A DNA stretch of 64,000 bases from Asterias amurensis (Eukaryota > Echinodermata > Asteroidea > Forcipulatida > Asteriidae), in NCBI RefSeq assembly GCF_032118995.1, contig NC_092660.1, positions 5,099,501 through 5,163,500 of the forward strand. The letters run 5' to 3'. The notes beneath the pieces are model-generated. The model did not search any database. It was not told where the DNA came from and saw only the letters and a program-made list of their open reading frames with translations. The position numbers were made by a program, and so were the translations under genes. The first letter of the stretch is position 1. Each line of letters begins with the position of its first letter. Positions 31,909-44,860 of this stretch are shown one piece after another.

Positions 31909-33462
31909 AGTGGAGCTTTGAACATTTTTGGTCATGTCCTTATACACTTCCGTAGTGCAAACTCATCGAAAATACAGCCGATTTTGAAAAAGTCCAATCG
32001 GTACGACGTCTTAAACAGGTATCATCAGACCTCCGTATAGCGGACTTCATTTCCGAATTCCGGCTTCTCCCTTTTTACAAGAATTTCTGGTGGCCTGTAC
32101 TGCCTGAAGTTATGCCCTCTTCTGTATTAACTGTAAATTATTGACCAACGGCGTTGCTTTTGCCGAGTCTCAGAATTGAAATAAGACTAGTCCCCTGGAT
32201 AAAGTCAGGCACTAGCTGATTTGTATCATGTATAGTGTTGTTTTATTTGTGAATCGACTATGAGCCTTCGTGTATAAATGAGTGCTAGGTCAAGGGGAGA
32301 TTGACAATTTCATACTGGTATTTAGCTGTTGTGCTTATCCTAAAAATAACGATGAAATTTGGTTGGAAATTCTGTTTTTCTTAGCTCAAATCCAGTCAAT
32401 CGTGGAGACGCTAGCGGAACGAACGTCATACTTCTGAGTTCAAAGAGTAATTAATGTATGCATCGTCTTACACTAGACTGTGTTACGTTTGGGTTTACAT
32501 TTTTTTTCATCATGCACAAAAGTATATCACTACGCTCAAAAACCACATAGTTCACCAAAAGAAAACGCTTAAACCAGGGCTCAAAATCCACATAATGAAC
32601 AAGTTGAGGACGGGGGGGGGGGTCCCAGTCCCAGTGCCTTTAAGCAGCTCTGGATTGAAGTTGCACTCATGGTCAGGCCATGATCAGACTGGGCAGTTAA
32701 TTTTTCCTGGGGACTTATGGCGGCAATTCAAGGCAGATCTAAAAAATGTGTTACAAAATACCGCGTATTTATTCCCCTCCCTCAGATCTAAACCGACCAG
32801 TTGAGCCTCTGAGAAAAACTTTCAGCAAGATAAACAAACACCGAAACAGAATCGCGCCAAACCGATGTCGTCACTGGTCGGCAGAAGAGTGGTCCAGTCG
32901 TTAAAGTGCGTAGGCCCTCTCGCGTTCATTATTTTCCATTCCGAACATAAAAAAATGTATGGCGAGCCGTGCATTTTTTCTCTACAAATTATATAGGTCC
33001 TTTGCGTTTGCAAAGCAGCCTTTTATGGGGGCTGTTTACTTCCATATGAAGTAAATTTTGACGTGTTATACGTATCCCTTATCCTATAAATACACCATTT
33101 CCCTGTCTGTTATAAATACCGACAACTCTAAAACACACCATTGTTGATTTTACACGAATCATGTTGAGACATTTTTGCCGAGTAATTTTGTGATGTTTAC
33201 GGCGGGCCATATTTCGTCGGGACCGCCGTGTTAGCTGGGGGATGGTGTAGCGGACCACACACGTCGAGCAGCCGGGGCCGAGTTGGACCGCCCGTGGTGA
33301 AATCTCCTGGGTGGGATGGTACTGAACTTATCGTGTAAACATTACAGGGCTAGGGCAATATGAAGAAAATGTGTGGCGTACACATTTAGCAGTGGTTGCT
33401 TCTGGATTGGAAATACATACTTGTTCTTCATTTGTTCAAGTCAGGCTTGATACTTAACGGAG
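31909..33462. other. Intergenic spacer
   Basis: G-run at 32613-32622. The frame at 32454-32804 lacks coding character. A 65-bp segment at 33340-33405 recurs at 33591-33655 on the other side of J4. Confidence 0.5.
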
Positions 33463-33602
33463 GCAATGACGGCGGGTGCCTCCATGGTCCCCTGGTCAGT
33501 GCCCTGGTGCCCTTACATTGCTCCGGTAAACATTTACAATGTCCTCTGAGGGTGCCCTTTACATGTCTTGGTGTCCTATCAAAAACGAAGCATTACAGGC
33601 TA
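33463..33602 (-). repeat. Interspersed repeat, family J (J4, inverted)
   Basis: GGTGCCTCCATGGTCCCCTG, GGGTGCCCTTTACATG and ATCAAAAACGAAGCATTACA match the J complement. Direct repeats of about 65 bp (ATTACAGG.CTAGGGCA, ATGTGTGGCGTA) flank it. Confidence 0.65.
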
Positions 33603-33655
33603 GGGCATTATGACAAAAAATGTGTGGCGTATATTTAACGGTGGTTGCTTTTTGG

Positions 33656-35420
33656 AACAGCATATTTTTTCTTTCTTTCTAAAGTCGATATTGGTGGAGG
33701 TCCGTAGCTGTACTTGGAAATCGTGTTGTTGTTCTTGTGATAATTTTATTATCTGTCATTCCTGATTCCTCCATGTCTGTAGCAAGGAGGAGGGGTGTGT
33801 CATTATTGGTGTAGGCCTAATCTGGGCTGTGATTAACATGGTGCCCAAATGGGTGTACAATGGATGATTAACATAGTGCCAAATTACCGTAACAGATTTA
33901 CCTATTGGCTCATCTCCATACTAGAATACTGTTTCGATTTCAAACCATAGAGGGAAGGAGGAAGCTGTCCTTCCTCTACGTTCAAACTAACACGGATGTA
34001 TGAACACTTTACATTGTGCAGTTACAGCCCATCCAGTTGTAGATTCACGTATAAAGCCAACTATAAACCAGTGGAACGTCGGTGAGGTATACTGGCAGTG
34101 GCACCGAACCCGTATAGCACCTAGTACTCCTTCAGTTGGGCCAACCATGGAGGGTCAACTGAAGGAAACGGTGCTGGATAATGCACTGTCACTCTGGTCT
34201 TTTGATAAACTTGTTGACAAGAAATTAAAACGAGTATATCTCAAAACTCGTCCAGCTCGTCATTTTTTTGTATTAAAAAACCCATAAATGAATGTGCATT
34301 GGATTACACAAGTCATGTTCGCCCAGTGCAGTCTTGCCTACCAGAAAGATATCCCATCATGGGACTTTGCCGAGTAGCGAAGTAGAAATAGAAGTAGAAG
34401 AAAGGCCTTGGAATGTACAAGTACCAATCTTGTGTAACACTATCACTAGTTTGGTCTACCAAATCATTGTGGACGCACTTTACTTTTGTAAGAGATTGTC
34501 AGCGGCTCGATCCTCTAAAAAGTTGTGCCGGTCGAAGTCACCATTTTTGGTTAGGAACTATAGCTCTGGGGAATGCAAGGGACTCGTCAAAACTCTGGCA
34601 GAGGCACGCAATCACCAGTCCATTGCAATGCCTGGGATACTTGTGTCCATTTGAAGGAATAATATTTGTAATGAAGCATTTGCAACGGGTTGCATTAAGG
34701 AATTCGAAGAAGTAAACCAAGGATGCGATCTGGAGGCGAAGGGGGGAGTGGGTTGAGTATGGAGAGAGGAGAAAAACTGCCAGATGGAGATGATGAATGA
34801 TGAGGGGGATGTTGGGGCAAGAGGGGGTGGGGTTAGTTGATGGAAGTAGAGAGGCGGAAGAAGGGAGCGAGAGATGATAACTGACTCAAGACGAATTCTA
34901 CCTCCATGGTAAGACCAACCTCTCCTAGCTCTAGATGGTAATGGTAAGACGTCTAGAATAAACGTATCGGCTCTTCTCAGGCCAAAAACTCTTCCTTGAA
35001 AAAAATATCATTAGGCTTACATGACGTAATAAGTTTATTCAGGGTAGACCACTCGAATGTATTGAGCAAACAATGAAACCATATACAAGGCAAGCACAGG
35101 TAATCACTTGGCGTACGGATCGTCACCAAAGTTTCTACTTAGCATAACTTGGTTTGGAGTTGGAATCGGAACTGCATGGGACCGAAATTGTGACCCCGAA
35201 ATATTTGTGTTGAAGCGCCCTCTTGTGAGCTAGAACACCACATGATGTTGATGTCTGTTCGAACAATACACAGTCCAAGTGAAGAGCATGACTTGTGGGG
35301 TTGAGCGAGTCTGTTCAAGCTTGCTCCCCATATTTGCGATTTAATGTTTGTTTCTGAGTAAATTCGTCCCCGTCCGATCCCTCCATAGTTTATAGCATGG
35401 AGGATGATTATAGCATGGCG
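33656..35420. other. Intergenic spacer with a purine-rich tract
   Basis: 34735-34880 is strongly purine-biased (GGGGGGAGTGGG, GAGAGAGGAG types). The frames at 34000-34720 show no recognisable protein. Confidence 0.45.
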
Positions 35421-35667
35421 TTAACAAATATGCCTCGAAATTGCGTGGTTTTCTTTTTACCCTGTCGACTAACACAGTCGGCCATAAATGGCCGACCGTG
35501 ATAGTTCGCGACGTAGAAGGAAAACCGTGCAATTTCGAGTCATACTTGTGTGGACCATTATATTCTACTTTTAAAACATCTTTCTAGCCATATGCACTTC
35601 ATAACAAACTGTTTCAAACGCTTTTAATAGACCAACTCGTCCGATCCAAGGCAACGTGTTCCTTTAA
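35421..35667. repeat. Family A MITE, left end missing (A5)
   Basis: It starts inside the left arm (ATGCCTCGAAATTGCGTGGT) and keeps the right end AAGGCAACGTGTTCCTTTAA. Confidence 0.75.
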
Positions 35668-35919
35668 GCAATAATATGTATAATGCCCCTAAATAAATAG
35701 CGAAATTGATCGGTTTTGTCATGGTTTTTATCACGAATGAAAGATGTCCCTTCCATCATGCTCATTACAGACACCAACCCTAAAAATTAAATCAATTTGT
35801 TACACACGATAAAGCCTTGACCTATTGACTTTTATGTCAAAGTTCAAACTTTATCAACGTTTTTCTACGGTCACTTTTATTTTTTTTATACAAAAATCAG
35901 TAATTTTAAAGTTATTTAC

Positions 35920-36070
35920 CCTATACGCCGCTCTGAATACTTATGCATGACGTCATAATTCTTACCCAAAATGAGGCTACGGGCACACTCCCCCCCCCCC
36001 ATCCCTTGCAGTGGCTGCGCCCATCGCCTCGTTTTGAGTTAGCATTGTGACGTACCTCATGCATGTAGTG
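35920..36070. repeat. Palindromic MITE, family M (M2)
   Basis: Same blocks as M1 (TTATGCATGACGTCATAATT, TTACCCAAAATGAGGC, GCGCCCATCGCCTCGTTTT), more diverged and with a C-run. Confidence 0.7.
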
Positions 36071-36439
36071 GCATCGGTGCAATCACTGCAAAATTTACAC
36101 GGACATGTTTTCAACCCGAACCCAATCAACCATGTCGGTAAAACTATGACATGGCGTCATTAGTACTTTTAAAGACCACCTTTAAAAAAAAACAGACGCT
36201 TGACAACCATTTTGCTCATCCAATTATCCAATTCACACACAACATCCCCCTTCACTGGCAACCGGTTGAATGGAGCGAGATGCACTGAGGATTCTAAAAC
36301 ACGGACCCCCAAAGAAAAGTTTTAGATAGTTGTATTTCGAGACTTTACTTAGCTCTTACGATAATGGGTTAATGAGAGTAGATACGCACGCGTCTGTTGG
36401 TGCTAGACGCCAGTGACTCAGGGGTTGTTTATCAAATGT

Positions 36440-37902
36440 GACGTCGATCTAGTCGGAAGTGGTACCTCAATGCTTTGTTTGAGTCCCAAAGGAATGATAA
36501 AAAACCCGCCTATTCTATTCTCCTAGGGAGGTCCGAACGGCGAATTGTCGTCTGCTCTCTCTGCAGAAAAACCGATCGCCAGACAACAGTCATATAGATC
36601 GTTTTGCATTTTGATTGGAAACGCAACGGGACGTCCGGGGGACGGGGGGCCCGACTCTGTTCATGTACCGACGCCCCTGATTGGTCGGATTGCTAGTGGT
36701 TGCTATGGTTACGCAGGATCGCGTAGTAGGGTCCCATAATTGAGCATTAACACCATGTGTGTATTCCTGATTAGCGAATTTCAGTCTCGTTTATACAGGG
36801 GTATGATTTACAACTCAAACGCGTGCTCGATCGGGGAAAGCAAAAAGTAAAAGAAAAAAAAAAACTGAAAAAAGATCATAAACTACGCAGGTCATCTAAA
36901 ACCTGCTAAAGAAACTCCCTCGTCAACAAAGCTGTGACATATCGAACTCAGCGACGAGTGATTTGAAGGATTCTCCTTAAAAATTGAGTCCGGGCCCAGT
37001 CAAACAAATCGCAACCGTTGTTCTGTGAAATTTCTTTAAAACACTCTAAAAACGAAAAGACAGGGACATCTGCAAATTTGTGTTTCTTGCTTTTGTATCA
37101 TACCGTACCATCTGCTGTTTGTCCTGGTCCTAGTTGTATATAATTCCAGACATTCACTTCCTCGTATGTTTAAATACCACAGAGACTGACACTACAACAT
37201 TCTTCGTCCAGGACCGCGGTATATAAACATTCAAAAAAGGAACATCTCGGATGAGTCGGTCAGATCCTGGTTAATCTACAACGTGGATATCAGTCTCACT
37301 TCATTCTTGTGAAGAAAAAAAAATGAAGTTTGGATCAAGATAAACGAGTGAGATTACCCGGTTGGAGACGGAGAATGTATCATCGCTGATGAGGCTGCTA
37401 TTGTTTATTCTCTGAGTTATCTTCTTCAATTGTCTCCCTTGTAGCGTTCGCATGGTGTGTGCGAGTATGACTTTCATCTCAAATAAAAGTTACGCTTTTC
37501 GTAGATTCTTATCTATAAACGAACTCTAAATAAAGCAGACTTGATTTCCCAGCGCTGTTTTCTACCAGTGTTCCACCTGAGGCACTCTGGTTCGACTCTT
37601 TTGGAGTCCACGTCAATCTATATTCATCTTGCTTTGTAGACGTGACCTCGACCGGGCATAGCAGCTAGCCAATTCCGCGGCCACAAACTCCAGAGGACAC
37701 GGCACAACATTGCTGCGGCTGGCGCGCTACGGTCAGGCCTAGGAAACCCCGCTGCTAGACCCACCAAGTTGCGGACATTTCCGCCTCCTCGGTGGCCTAC
37801 ATCGCAGCTCGGGTTCAACGAGTTGAACTTGGAGGACACCATATTTTGTTTGTTCTTTGACTGATTTCAATTGCGTTTTGAAGAGGTCATCAGACGGTCG
37901 AC
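36440..37902 (+). promoter_or_regulatory. Candidate promoter and leader of the gene starting at 37903
   Basis: This is a mostly unique stretch. It holds ATTGGTCGG (inverted CCAAT box) near 36680, GTTGCTATGGTTAC at 36699-36712 (one base from the RFX X-box palindrome), a TATATAA-like string near 37219, and a CpG-richer block at 37620-37850. Which of these, if any, is used cannot be told. Open frames at 36545-36739 (+) and 37624-37842 (-) show no coding character. Confidence 0.25.
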
Positions 37903-37956
37903 ATGAAGCTGAATCTAGCTCAACGGTTGTTTAATGGCTTTCATTTCATTCGACAG
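37903..37956 (+). CDS. Probable first coding exon of an unidentified gene
   Basis: ATG at 37903 encodes MKLNLAQRLFNGFHFIRQ and ends CAG|GTAGGA (phase 0). An in-frame TGA lies 24 nt upstream, which fixes this ATG. The peptide is basic, without acidic residues, and amphipathic, so a mitochondrial targeting sequence is possible. The preceding 300 bp are G+C-rich compared with the area, as expected of a leader. No downstream exon of this gene could be recognised in the remaining 26 kb. I do not recognise the protein. Confidence 0.45.
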
Positions 37957-38029
37957 GTAGGAACTTATTTTTCTTCTTCTGAGTTTCACTTTGTGTGGTT
38001 TAAAAAAAACTTCAATTGAAATAGAAATC

Positions 38030-38415
38030 TTAGAGGCAGTGGACACTATTGGTAATTACTCAAAATAATTATTGGCATAAAACCTTTCTTGGTGACGAGT
38101 AATGGGGAGAGGTTGGTGGTATAAAACATTGTGAGAAACGGCTCCCTCTGAAGTGCCATAGTTTTCGAGAAGGATGCAATTTTCCACGAATTTGATTTCG
38201 AGACCTCAGATTTAGAACTTGAGGTCTCGAAATCAACCATCTAAATGCACACAACTTCGTGTGACAAGGGTGTTTTTTCTTTCATTATTATCTTGCAACT
38301 TCGATTACCGATTGAGCTCAAATTTTCACAGGTTTGTTATTTTATGCATATGTTGAGATACACCAACTGTGAAGGCTAATCTTTGACAATTACCAGTAGT
38401 GTCCACTGCCTTTAA
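38030..38415. repeat. TTAA palindromic MITE, family B (B4)
   Basis: TTAGAGGCAGTGGACACTAT ... TAGTGTCCACTGCCTTTAA. It lies in the first intron of the putative gene starting at 37903. Confidence 0.85.
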
Positions 38416-39280
38416 GTTAGGCCTAATGGATAGAATTGTTCAGCTCCGTTTTCCATGCTCACAAAAATACAAACACTTTAAATTTAATTGATCTACCAAA
38501 TGCATTGTATTTCTCTTATTGTTGTATACCCATTGTTGTGTGATAAGCATTGTATCCATCACACATTCATTGATGAATAGGGATTACCAAATTTAATAAT
38601 GTGATATATGATTAATTTGATTTACCCATTTTATTCTACAACATCGCCCTATTGTAGAAGGGTTACAACAATGGTATTTTCAAAATAAAGTTTACTTCAA
38701 GATTTTATTGCAAAGGGCGTTCACTTTATACCTTTGAATACAACGTATATAGCAATGTCATTATAAATTTAGTTAGGGAGTTAACTTGTTTGGTGCGTTT
38801 CGATTTGGTCAATCCAAATGAGAACAAATTTCTTGAGTGTGCAAATAGTTTTTATTTAGACCGAAAGATTTCCTTCTAACGGGCAACTAACTAAAAATAG
38901 TAGCATTAGTTGTGTAATCATTGCATAGCTTTTTGTATAAATTTGTTTCCTCATCATGTCCAGTACCTTCAAACATATATCCCAGAACCAATGTGGTAAT
39001 ACATCGTTTCTGTAACTATTTTGCGTTTCTGATACATATCTGACAGATTTGTTGAACTTATACATTTTCTTGTAGGACATGTGTAGATTGACCTGTGAAA
39101 AATAAAAAGCTGTTTTAAATTGCTGTCTAACCAAAGTGACATGTGGTGTTTAGGAACAAAGTGGCAAAGGACACACGTTTCGCACAACACCCAAGAGTCT
39201 TTCTAATTAATTTAGCCTTTGAGAAAGACTTTGCTATTAGGGGTCGAAACGGCAAGGCCATTGCCACTCGATTTGATCAG
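38416..39280. other. AT-rich non-coding DNA
   Basis: No exon or repeat is recognised. Confidence 0.5.
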
Positions 39281-39512
39281 GGCCCAATTTCATAGAGCTG
39301 CTAAGCACTAAAATTTGCTTAGCATGAAATTTCTTTCTTGATACAAAACAGGATTACCAACAAAATTTCGGTTTGATGGATATTGCCTGTTACTGGTATT
39401 CAGCTGTTGTTGGTTTATCCTGAAAACCACGTGGAAATTTGGTTGGAAAAAACTGTTTTTATTTCATGCTTAGCAAATTTGTGTGCTTAGCAGTATGAAA
39501 TTGGGCCCTGAT
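39281..39512. repeat. Palindromic repeat, family C (C3)
   Basis: CAGGGCCCAATTTCATAGAG / TATGAAATTGGGCCCTG ends with CTTAGCATGAAATTTC inner arms. Confidence 0.8.
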
Positions 39513-40727
39513 GCTTAGCTATTCTGAAATCAAGGCAAGGTGAAGTTGCTTTCCTTGATTGTTGCAATTCCCATCGTCTGTCTTTCAAAGTATACATATA
39601 TATTCGTACTCAAGTTGGCTTTCTGCTCTTGAAAAAGAAATATTCATATTGGTGCCCGATATGTTGCATGGTGTAGGGTACCCCCACAATTATTATTGTG
39701 TATCCAATGTGTTCTGTGAATCTCCGTAATTATTTAGAGGATTTTTAGGGGTCACTCTTGTTCAAAAAAAAGGGAGGTGCTAAAGTGTTGAGAACACGGA
39801 TGGACACAAATTGGTTCCTGAAAAAAAAGGGGAAAAAAAAAAATAATGTTCACGACCAAAGTACTTGCTTTGACTCTTGAATTTTCACCAAGAGAGGGCG
39901 TCCGCAATGCTGTGATCCGTGTACACAGTCATAAGGGGCAAATGAGCTCAACTCCTCCATCGATGACGAGGTAGCGTCCCATAAAACAATCGTAGATTTT
40001 ACTATAATACTTTCCCTTGTGTATATTATGTACAGACAATGATCACGATACGCATGAAGTCCTAAACAACTTAACAATAGGTTTGAAACGGTGTTTCTTG
40101 ATCTACGGTTAGGCCAATCTCTTTTTGTGTAGTGAGAAGAGCGCCGACTATATTGACAATTTTCTATTACGAGTGCACTATACATGTGGTAATAACAGAT
40201 TTCGAATTCTGCGAAGAATAGAAAACAGGCCGTGTATATACTTTTCGAACATGGAGCAAGCTTGATGAAGTCTGTGTTTCAAAAAATACAGATGCGGCAT
40301 ATTTCAAGTGTAGAACCAAAAACAGAGTTGTATGACTCGCGTTACCTCACGCAAGAGCACCGCCCTCCGCGGTCTTCTTTTTCTAATTCCGGGCGAGGAG
40401 GATAAATATTTTGCCTCGGGTAAGCCCTCTGACGAAGTCCACACTCCTAATAGTTCCGGGCATGGTTCATACCATCGTTACACCTGTTTCCCCATAGCAA
40501 GAAAGTGCCTCCAGTTTGTTGATCTAGTTTCTCCCCAAAACTTGTGTTTTTGCTTTGACGCTGTGCCAGTTCCCACGCCCGTAGGCCTACATAGTGGCAG
40601 ACCAAAAACTACAAACTAAACTACAGGAGCTTAGTATAGTTCTACCATGGTTTAACTCACTGGAGTTTTTAGAAATAAATAGGTTCCAATAAATGTTGGC
40701 ATAACTTCCACCATGGTTTCTTGGTGA
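39513..40727. other. Non-coding DNA
   Basis: A-runs near 39765 and 39825-39842. The frame at 40332-40619 is not recognised as protein. Confidence 0.45.
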
Positions 40728-41268
40728 CTTGAAGGCACTGCACAGCCGATTTCACGAAATTCTATGAATAATCCTAACTCGAGTTAGGACGAGTAACCCG
40801 TCCTATCTTAGGATGGGTTCAATGCGTCCCAAGGTCTATGAATACGGAACTGAACTCGTCCTATCCCTAAGTTTGGTGAAATTGACGGCTGGACACCTTG
40901 AGTAATCGTCAAAAGACCAGCATTCCCACTTGGTGTATCCCAACATATGCATACAATTTCAAGTCTGTGAAAATTTTGACTCAATTAGTCGTCGAAGTTG
41001 CAAGATAATAATTAAAGAAAAAACACCCGTGTTGCACAAAACTGGGTGCTTTCAGATGCCGAAAGAAGGCTTCATGCCTGAAGTATTTTAATATTTTGAG
41101 TGATAAATGACATCTGTTTAAAAAACTACTTTTTTTTTTTACTATAGAAGGAGCCGTTTCTCACAATGTTTTATACTATCAACATCTCTTCATTTCTCGT
41201 TGGCAAGTAAATTTTTGTGCTAGCAATTATTTTGAGTAATTACCAAAATAGTGTCCAGTTTCTTTAAG
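40728..41268. repeat. Family B MITE (B12) interrupted by a family G element
   Basis: B sequence (TTGAAGGCACTG) breaks at about 40743 and resumes at CTGGACACCTTGAGTAATCG near 40891. It ends TAGTGTCCAGTTTCTTTAA at 41268. The inserted 40744-40890 has GATTTCACGAAATTC / GGTGAAATTGAC ends and CTAACTCGAGTTAG inside. Confidence 0.7.
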
Positions 41269-41451
41269 GAAACCTTCAGCTCTCACTACTCCCTTGCCCG
41301 CCCAAGGAGCTCCTCCAAAACGTGCAAGATGCCTTCTGCTCGTAAATTTCCCCATTCTGTATATATGCGCTGGCTAAATAATTCCAACTTGGACATTCCT
41401 AACTTCCAAGACGTTTGTGTTCACCTCTAAGAAAATAATCATACTGGTGCC

Positions 41452-41480
41452 CCCCCCCCCCCCGTCCCCCCCCCCCCCCG
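41452..41480. repeat. Two long C-runs
   Basis: Runs of 15 or more C separated by GT. Confidence 0.9.
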
Positions 41481-41657
41481 GTCGACTGGAGTGGTTTGGG
41501 GGCGGCCTCTATTGAGGTCTGCCAGTAAAGACAGTTTTATGGAGGATCTTATCCGAACACTGCACAATTATTATTGTAATTATAAACTGAAAAAAAAGGT
41601 AAACTCCATCTTTTTTCCTGTGAAGGAAGATTTTTGTCATAATTTACCTGTAGAAGT

Positions 41658-42030
41658 TTAAAGGCAGTGGACACTTTTGGTAATTACTCAAAATAATTAC
41701 GCATAAAACCTTACTTGGTGACGAGTAATGGGGAGAGGTTGATGGTATAAATCATTGTGAGAAACGGCTCCCTCTGAAGTGCCATAGTTTTTGAGAAAGA
41801 AGTAATTTTCCATGAATTTGATTTCGAGACCTCAGATTTAGAACTTGAGGTCTCGAAATCAACCATCTAAACGTACACAACTTCGTGTGACAAGGGTGTT
41901 TTCTTCTTTCATTATTATCTCGCAAGTTTGATGACCGACTGAGCTCAAATTTTCACAGGTTTGTTATTTTATGCAAATGTTGAGATACACCGAGTGAGAA
42001 GACTGGTCTTTGACAATAACCAATTCACTA
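41658..42030. repeat. Family B MITE (B5), right edge lost
   Basis: TTAAAGGCAGTGGACACTTT at the left. It matches B up to CTTTGACAATAACCAATTCA and then stops short of the usual AGTGTCCACTG edge. Confidence 0.75.
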
Positions 42031-43045
42031 GTCGTCAAGTTTTTTTAAAATAAAGTGAAAATCACAGAGCTATTTTCAGGAGGGTCGCGTAAACCCGTTG
42101 TACATGCTAAACAAATAATATTCGCTTGAATGAGATAAAAGTTATTTTCGTGAAATTGTTTTACTCATTTCTCAAATTCAAAAACAGCACCTCAGTAAGA
42201 AAAATTTTCAGGAAAACTTTTTACCAGCAATGCATTTTATCCGTGTAAGTTTAAGGTAAATTGTTTAGATGTTGTGTTCTCTTTTTTGGAGGAATCTAAC
42301 CAAAGAATTGCACTTTTAAATACTTGATATTGTGTCCGGAGTGGACAGAATATTATTGAAATATTGCTATAGAAATGATATAAATGAAGGCCTTTATCCC
42401 AAAATGGAAAGTAAATATTTCACCATCACTTCTGACAAGCAAGATACCTCGCATTTTGGCCAACAACTCTCCACCAAGATATATTTATATCGCAGTGTGT
42501 GTGTGTGTGTAAATATGTGAGAGAAGTGGAGATGTTTATGCAAGAATTAAATACATTTATACGTCTGTCATTTCAACTCGGCCACCCACAAGGAGTCCAG
42601 ATTTGTATACACGAATGAAAGTTTAATGGTCCAGCGAATCGTGCACAGGGTATTATTGTATTTTTAATGCCTGAGCTGATCCAGGGTGACACAAATGAGG
42701 ACCCTGGGGGAAAAGAGGACCATGGAGATCCAGAGGGCGTCTCGTGGACGGTCTCGTGGGAAGGGGAAAGAAAGAACTGACCTCATGAATAGGGAGGGGA
42801 AACCCCCCTTGTCGCTCGTTCAACCACAATAATTGTTACAGAACGAGGGAAAGGGTGCGGTTGGATTGTTTTCTCAATTAATGATTGTTTGCTATTTATA
42901 TTTTACCTAACCATAACATAATTAAAACAAATGAGGGGTGATGAACGCACGTTTAACGCTAATGGGAATCGATCTCATCTCAATTTATTGGTCGAGTCGA
43001 TCGATCGATTATCAACTGACTATTCAGTTGGTTATCTCTGAAAGC
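42031..43045. other. Non-coding DNA
   Basis: (GT)n at 42496-42512. No gene is recognised. Confidence 0.5.
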
Positions 43046-43190
43046 TCATTCAAAAATATTATATGGTCCATCCCAGCCACAATGTTTGGTACCAGACTTC
43101 ACACTCTGCGGTCTTCTTGCGGCTTGGACGTTCTTGCCCTTCCCTGAAACATTTCTATCAGTGTTTGTTTTCACTTCTTTGGATTCTTTA
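43046..43190 (-). other. Weak candidate terminal exon, minus strand
   Basis: After a pyrimidine tract and CCCACAAG, a frame reads KESKEVKTNTDRNVSGKGK and ends CGWDGPYNIFE before TGA at 43048-43046. The composition is protein-like (Lys/Asn/Ser rich), but no upstream exon or homology is recognised. Confidence 0.18.
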
Positions 43191-43655
43191 CTTGTGGGTA
43201 TTAAAAAAAGGTGCGGTCCGACAGACGCAATAACTTTCTGAGTAACAAGAAAACCGAGTTTCAAAAAACAGAAATTGGGCGCCAATCATTCATGAATGAA
43301 GTTGCAACAATCGGGTCAGCGCACATGTCAGTAGATTATGCGTCCACTGTACAACCTCTTGCTTCCACGTCCATTTCAGTTAGTTCAACCAAACTATTAG
43401 TTTGTGTGAACATAAACGAAGAACAATTCTGTGAGCTGCAACGAGGCGGTAGCCGCCGATTTTGATACGGCCCAAGTTTGAGATAGGTCGTAGAGAGGCA
43501 AAATATCGACGGCGCCATCAACGTTGTATTTTGGCCAGTTCGCGTAAGGAGCTCGACCGTTAACTTGCATCAATGGAAGGTGTCAGAAAACGGACCGGAT
43601 TTTTGTTGTCCTTTTTTTTTGGGGGGGGGGGGGTGCGATCAAAACGATAAACTAG

Positions 43656-44041
43656 TTTAAGGCGTGCACTGGACACTATAATGACTAAAACACAATTTTT
43701 AGCATGAAGAAGCTTACTTGTTAACGAGCAATGGAGAGTTGTTGATATTATACAACATTGTGAGAAAAGACTCCCTCTGAAGTAACGCAGTTTTTGAGAA
43801 AGAAGCAATTTCTCACTGAAATGTTAAAAGACTTCATAACTGTAGCCTTTGGCATTTTAAAGCACACACAGATGTGCAAAGGGGGTGGTTTTGTTCCATT
43901 ATTCTCTTGCAACTTCTATGACCAATTGAAAGAAATTCAGGCCAAATTTTCACAGCTCTGTTATGTTATGCATAATGTTGCGATACACTCAGTGAGAATA
44001 CTGGTCTTTGACAACATAACCAACGGTGTCCAATGCCTTAA
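43656..44041. repeat. Family B MITE (B6), strongly diverged
   Basis: GCACTGGACACTATAATGAC ... CAACGGTGTCCAATGCCTTAA. The inner ACATTGTGAGAAAAGACTCC still matches. A T/G run (43612-43633) precedes it. Confidence 0.6.
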
Positions 44042-44299
44042 CCATCTTCTGGTTTCAGACTTAAAATTTTCTCTATAAAAAACTTATCGTTTTGTGTCAT
44101 TCAACACAGCCTTTATACCCATAAAGGACTTGATAATGACAGGATGCATTATAACCCCCTCGTTCCCACCTTCCCCGTGGGGCTCAACAATGATTGCGTA
44201 CCCATGAACCTGTAACAGAGTATACCATGGAGGTATTATTTTGCGTTTACTCGAAAACGCCTGCTTGTCTTCTTTTTTTTTTCCCGATCGAGGGGAAAC

Positions 44300-44860
44300 T
44301 TGCACATCAGTCCCCAAGCCGTTTCACCCCATACCATTCCGCCGTTAGGTTCAGTTGAATCGAGTAGACGCCAACATGATTTTGCTGGAGCGAGTCTAAA
44401 AGTCGCACCATCTGCCGATCGACTTCGCGAAGGACCTTTTGGTTTTAAACGCTACCAATCAAAAGTTAATTTGTCATCTTACAGTAACATACCTGACACA
44501 GCACCTCTGCACAATATTGTTATCAGGAGATTGAGCCCCTCGCGGACCTACAGCAGTGCCGATTTGGCCGCCAATCTCCGGGCTCACTTTAGACTTGCGA
44601 ACAAGTCGTTAAATAATGTCTGTCGCGGAGATAGCGCTCTCTCTCTCCGCGATTCCCGCGCCACTGGCAGCATTTTGCGAGACTTCTGGCCCCTGCGAGA
44701 TTATCGACTATGGTTGGGAAGGGGAGGCCTAGTAGCAGCTTCTGACGAGAGCAGTGATCTCGCGAGAGCAGTATTCGATCGCGGAAACCTGGATCATTAC
44801 GACACCGCACGACTCGACTATCTCACCGCGAAAACATCAACGACCTGTACTCAAGTCTAG
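44300..44860 (+). other. Unassigned CpG-rich open frame without an ATG
   Basis: A 186-codon frame ends at TAG 44858-44860. It contains no internal ATG, so it could only be an internal or last exon. A pyrimidine-rich tract (44268-44283) and ACATCAG before 44312 could serve as acceptor. The block is richer in G+C and CpG than its neighbours and has scattered GCGAGA/TCTCGC motifs. The frame is rich in Ser, Arg, Leu and Asp, with no motif I recognise. It may equally be a chance opening in a CpG-rich regulatory element. Confidence 0.25.
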
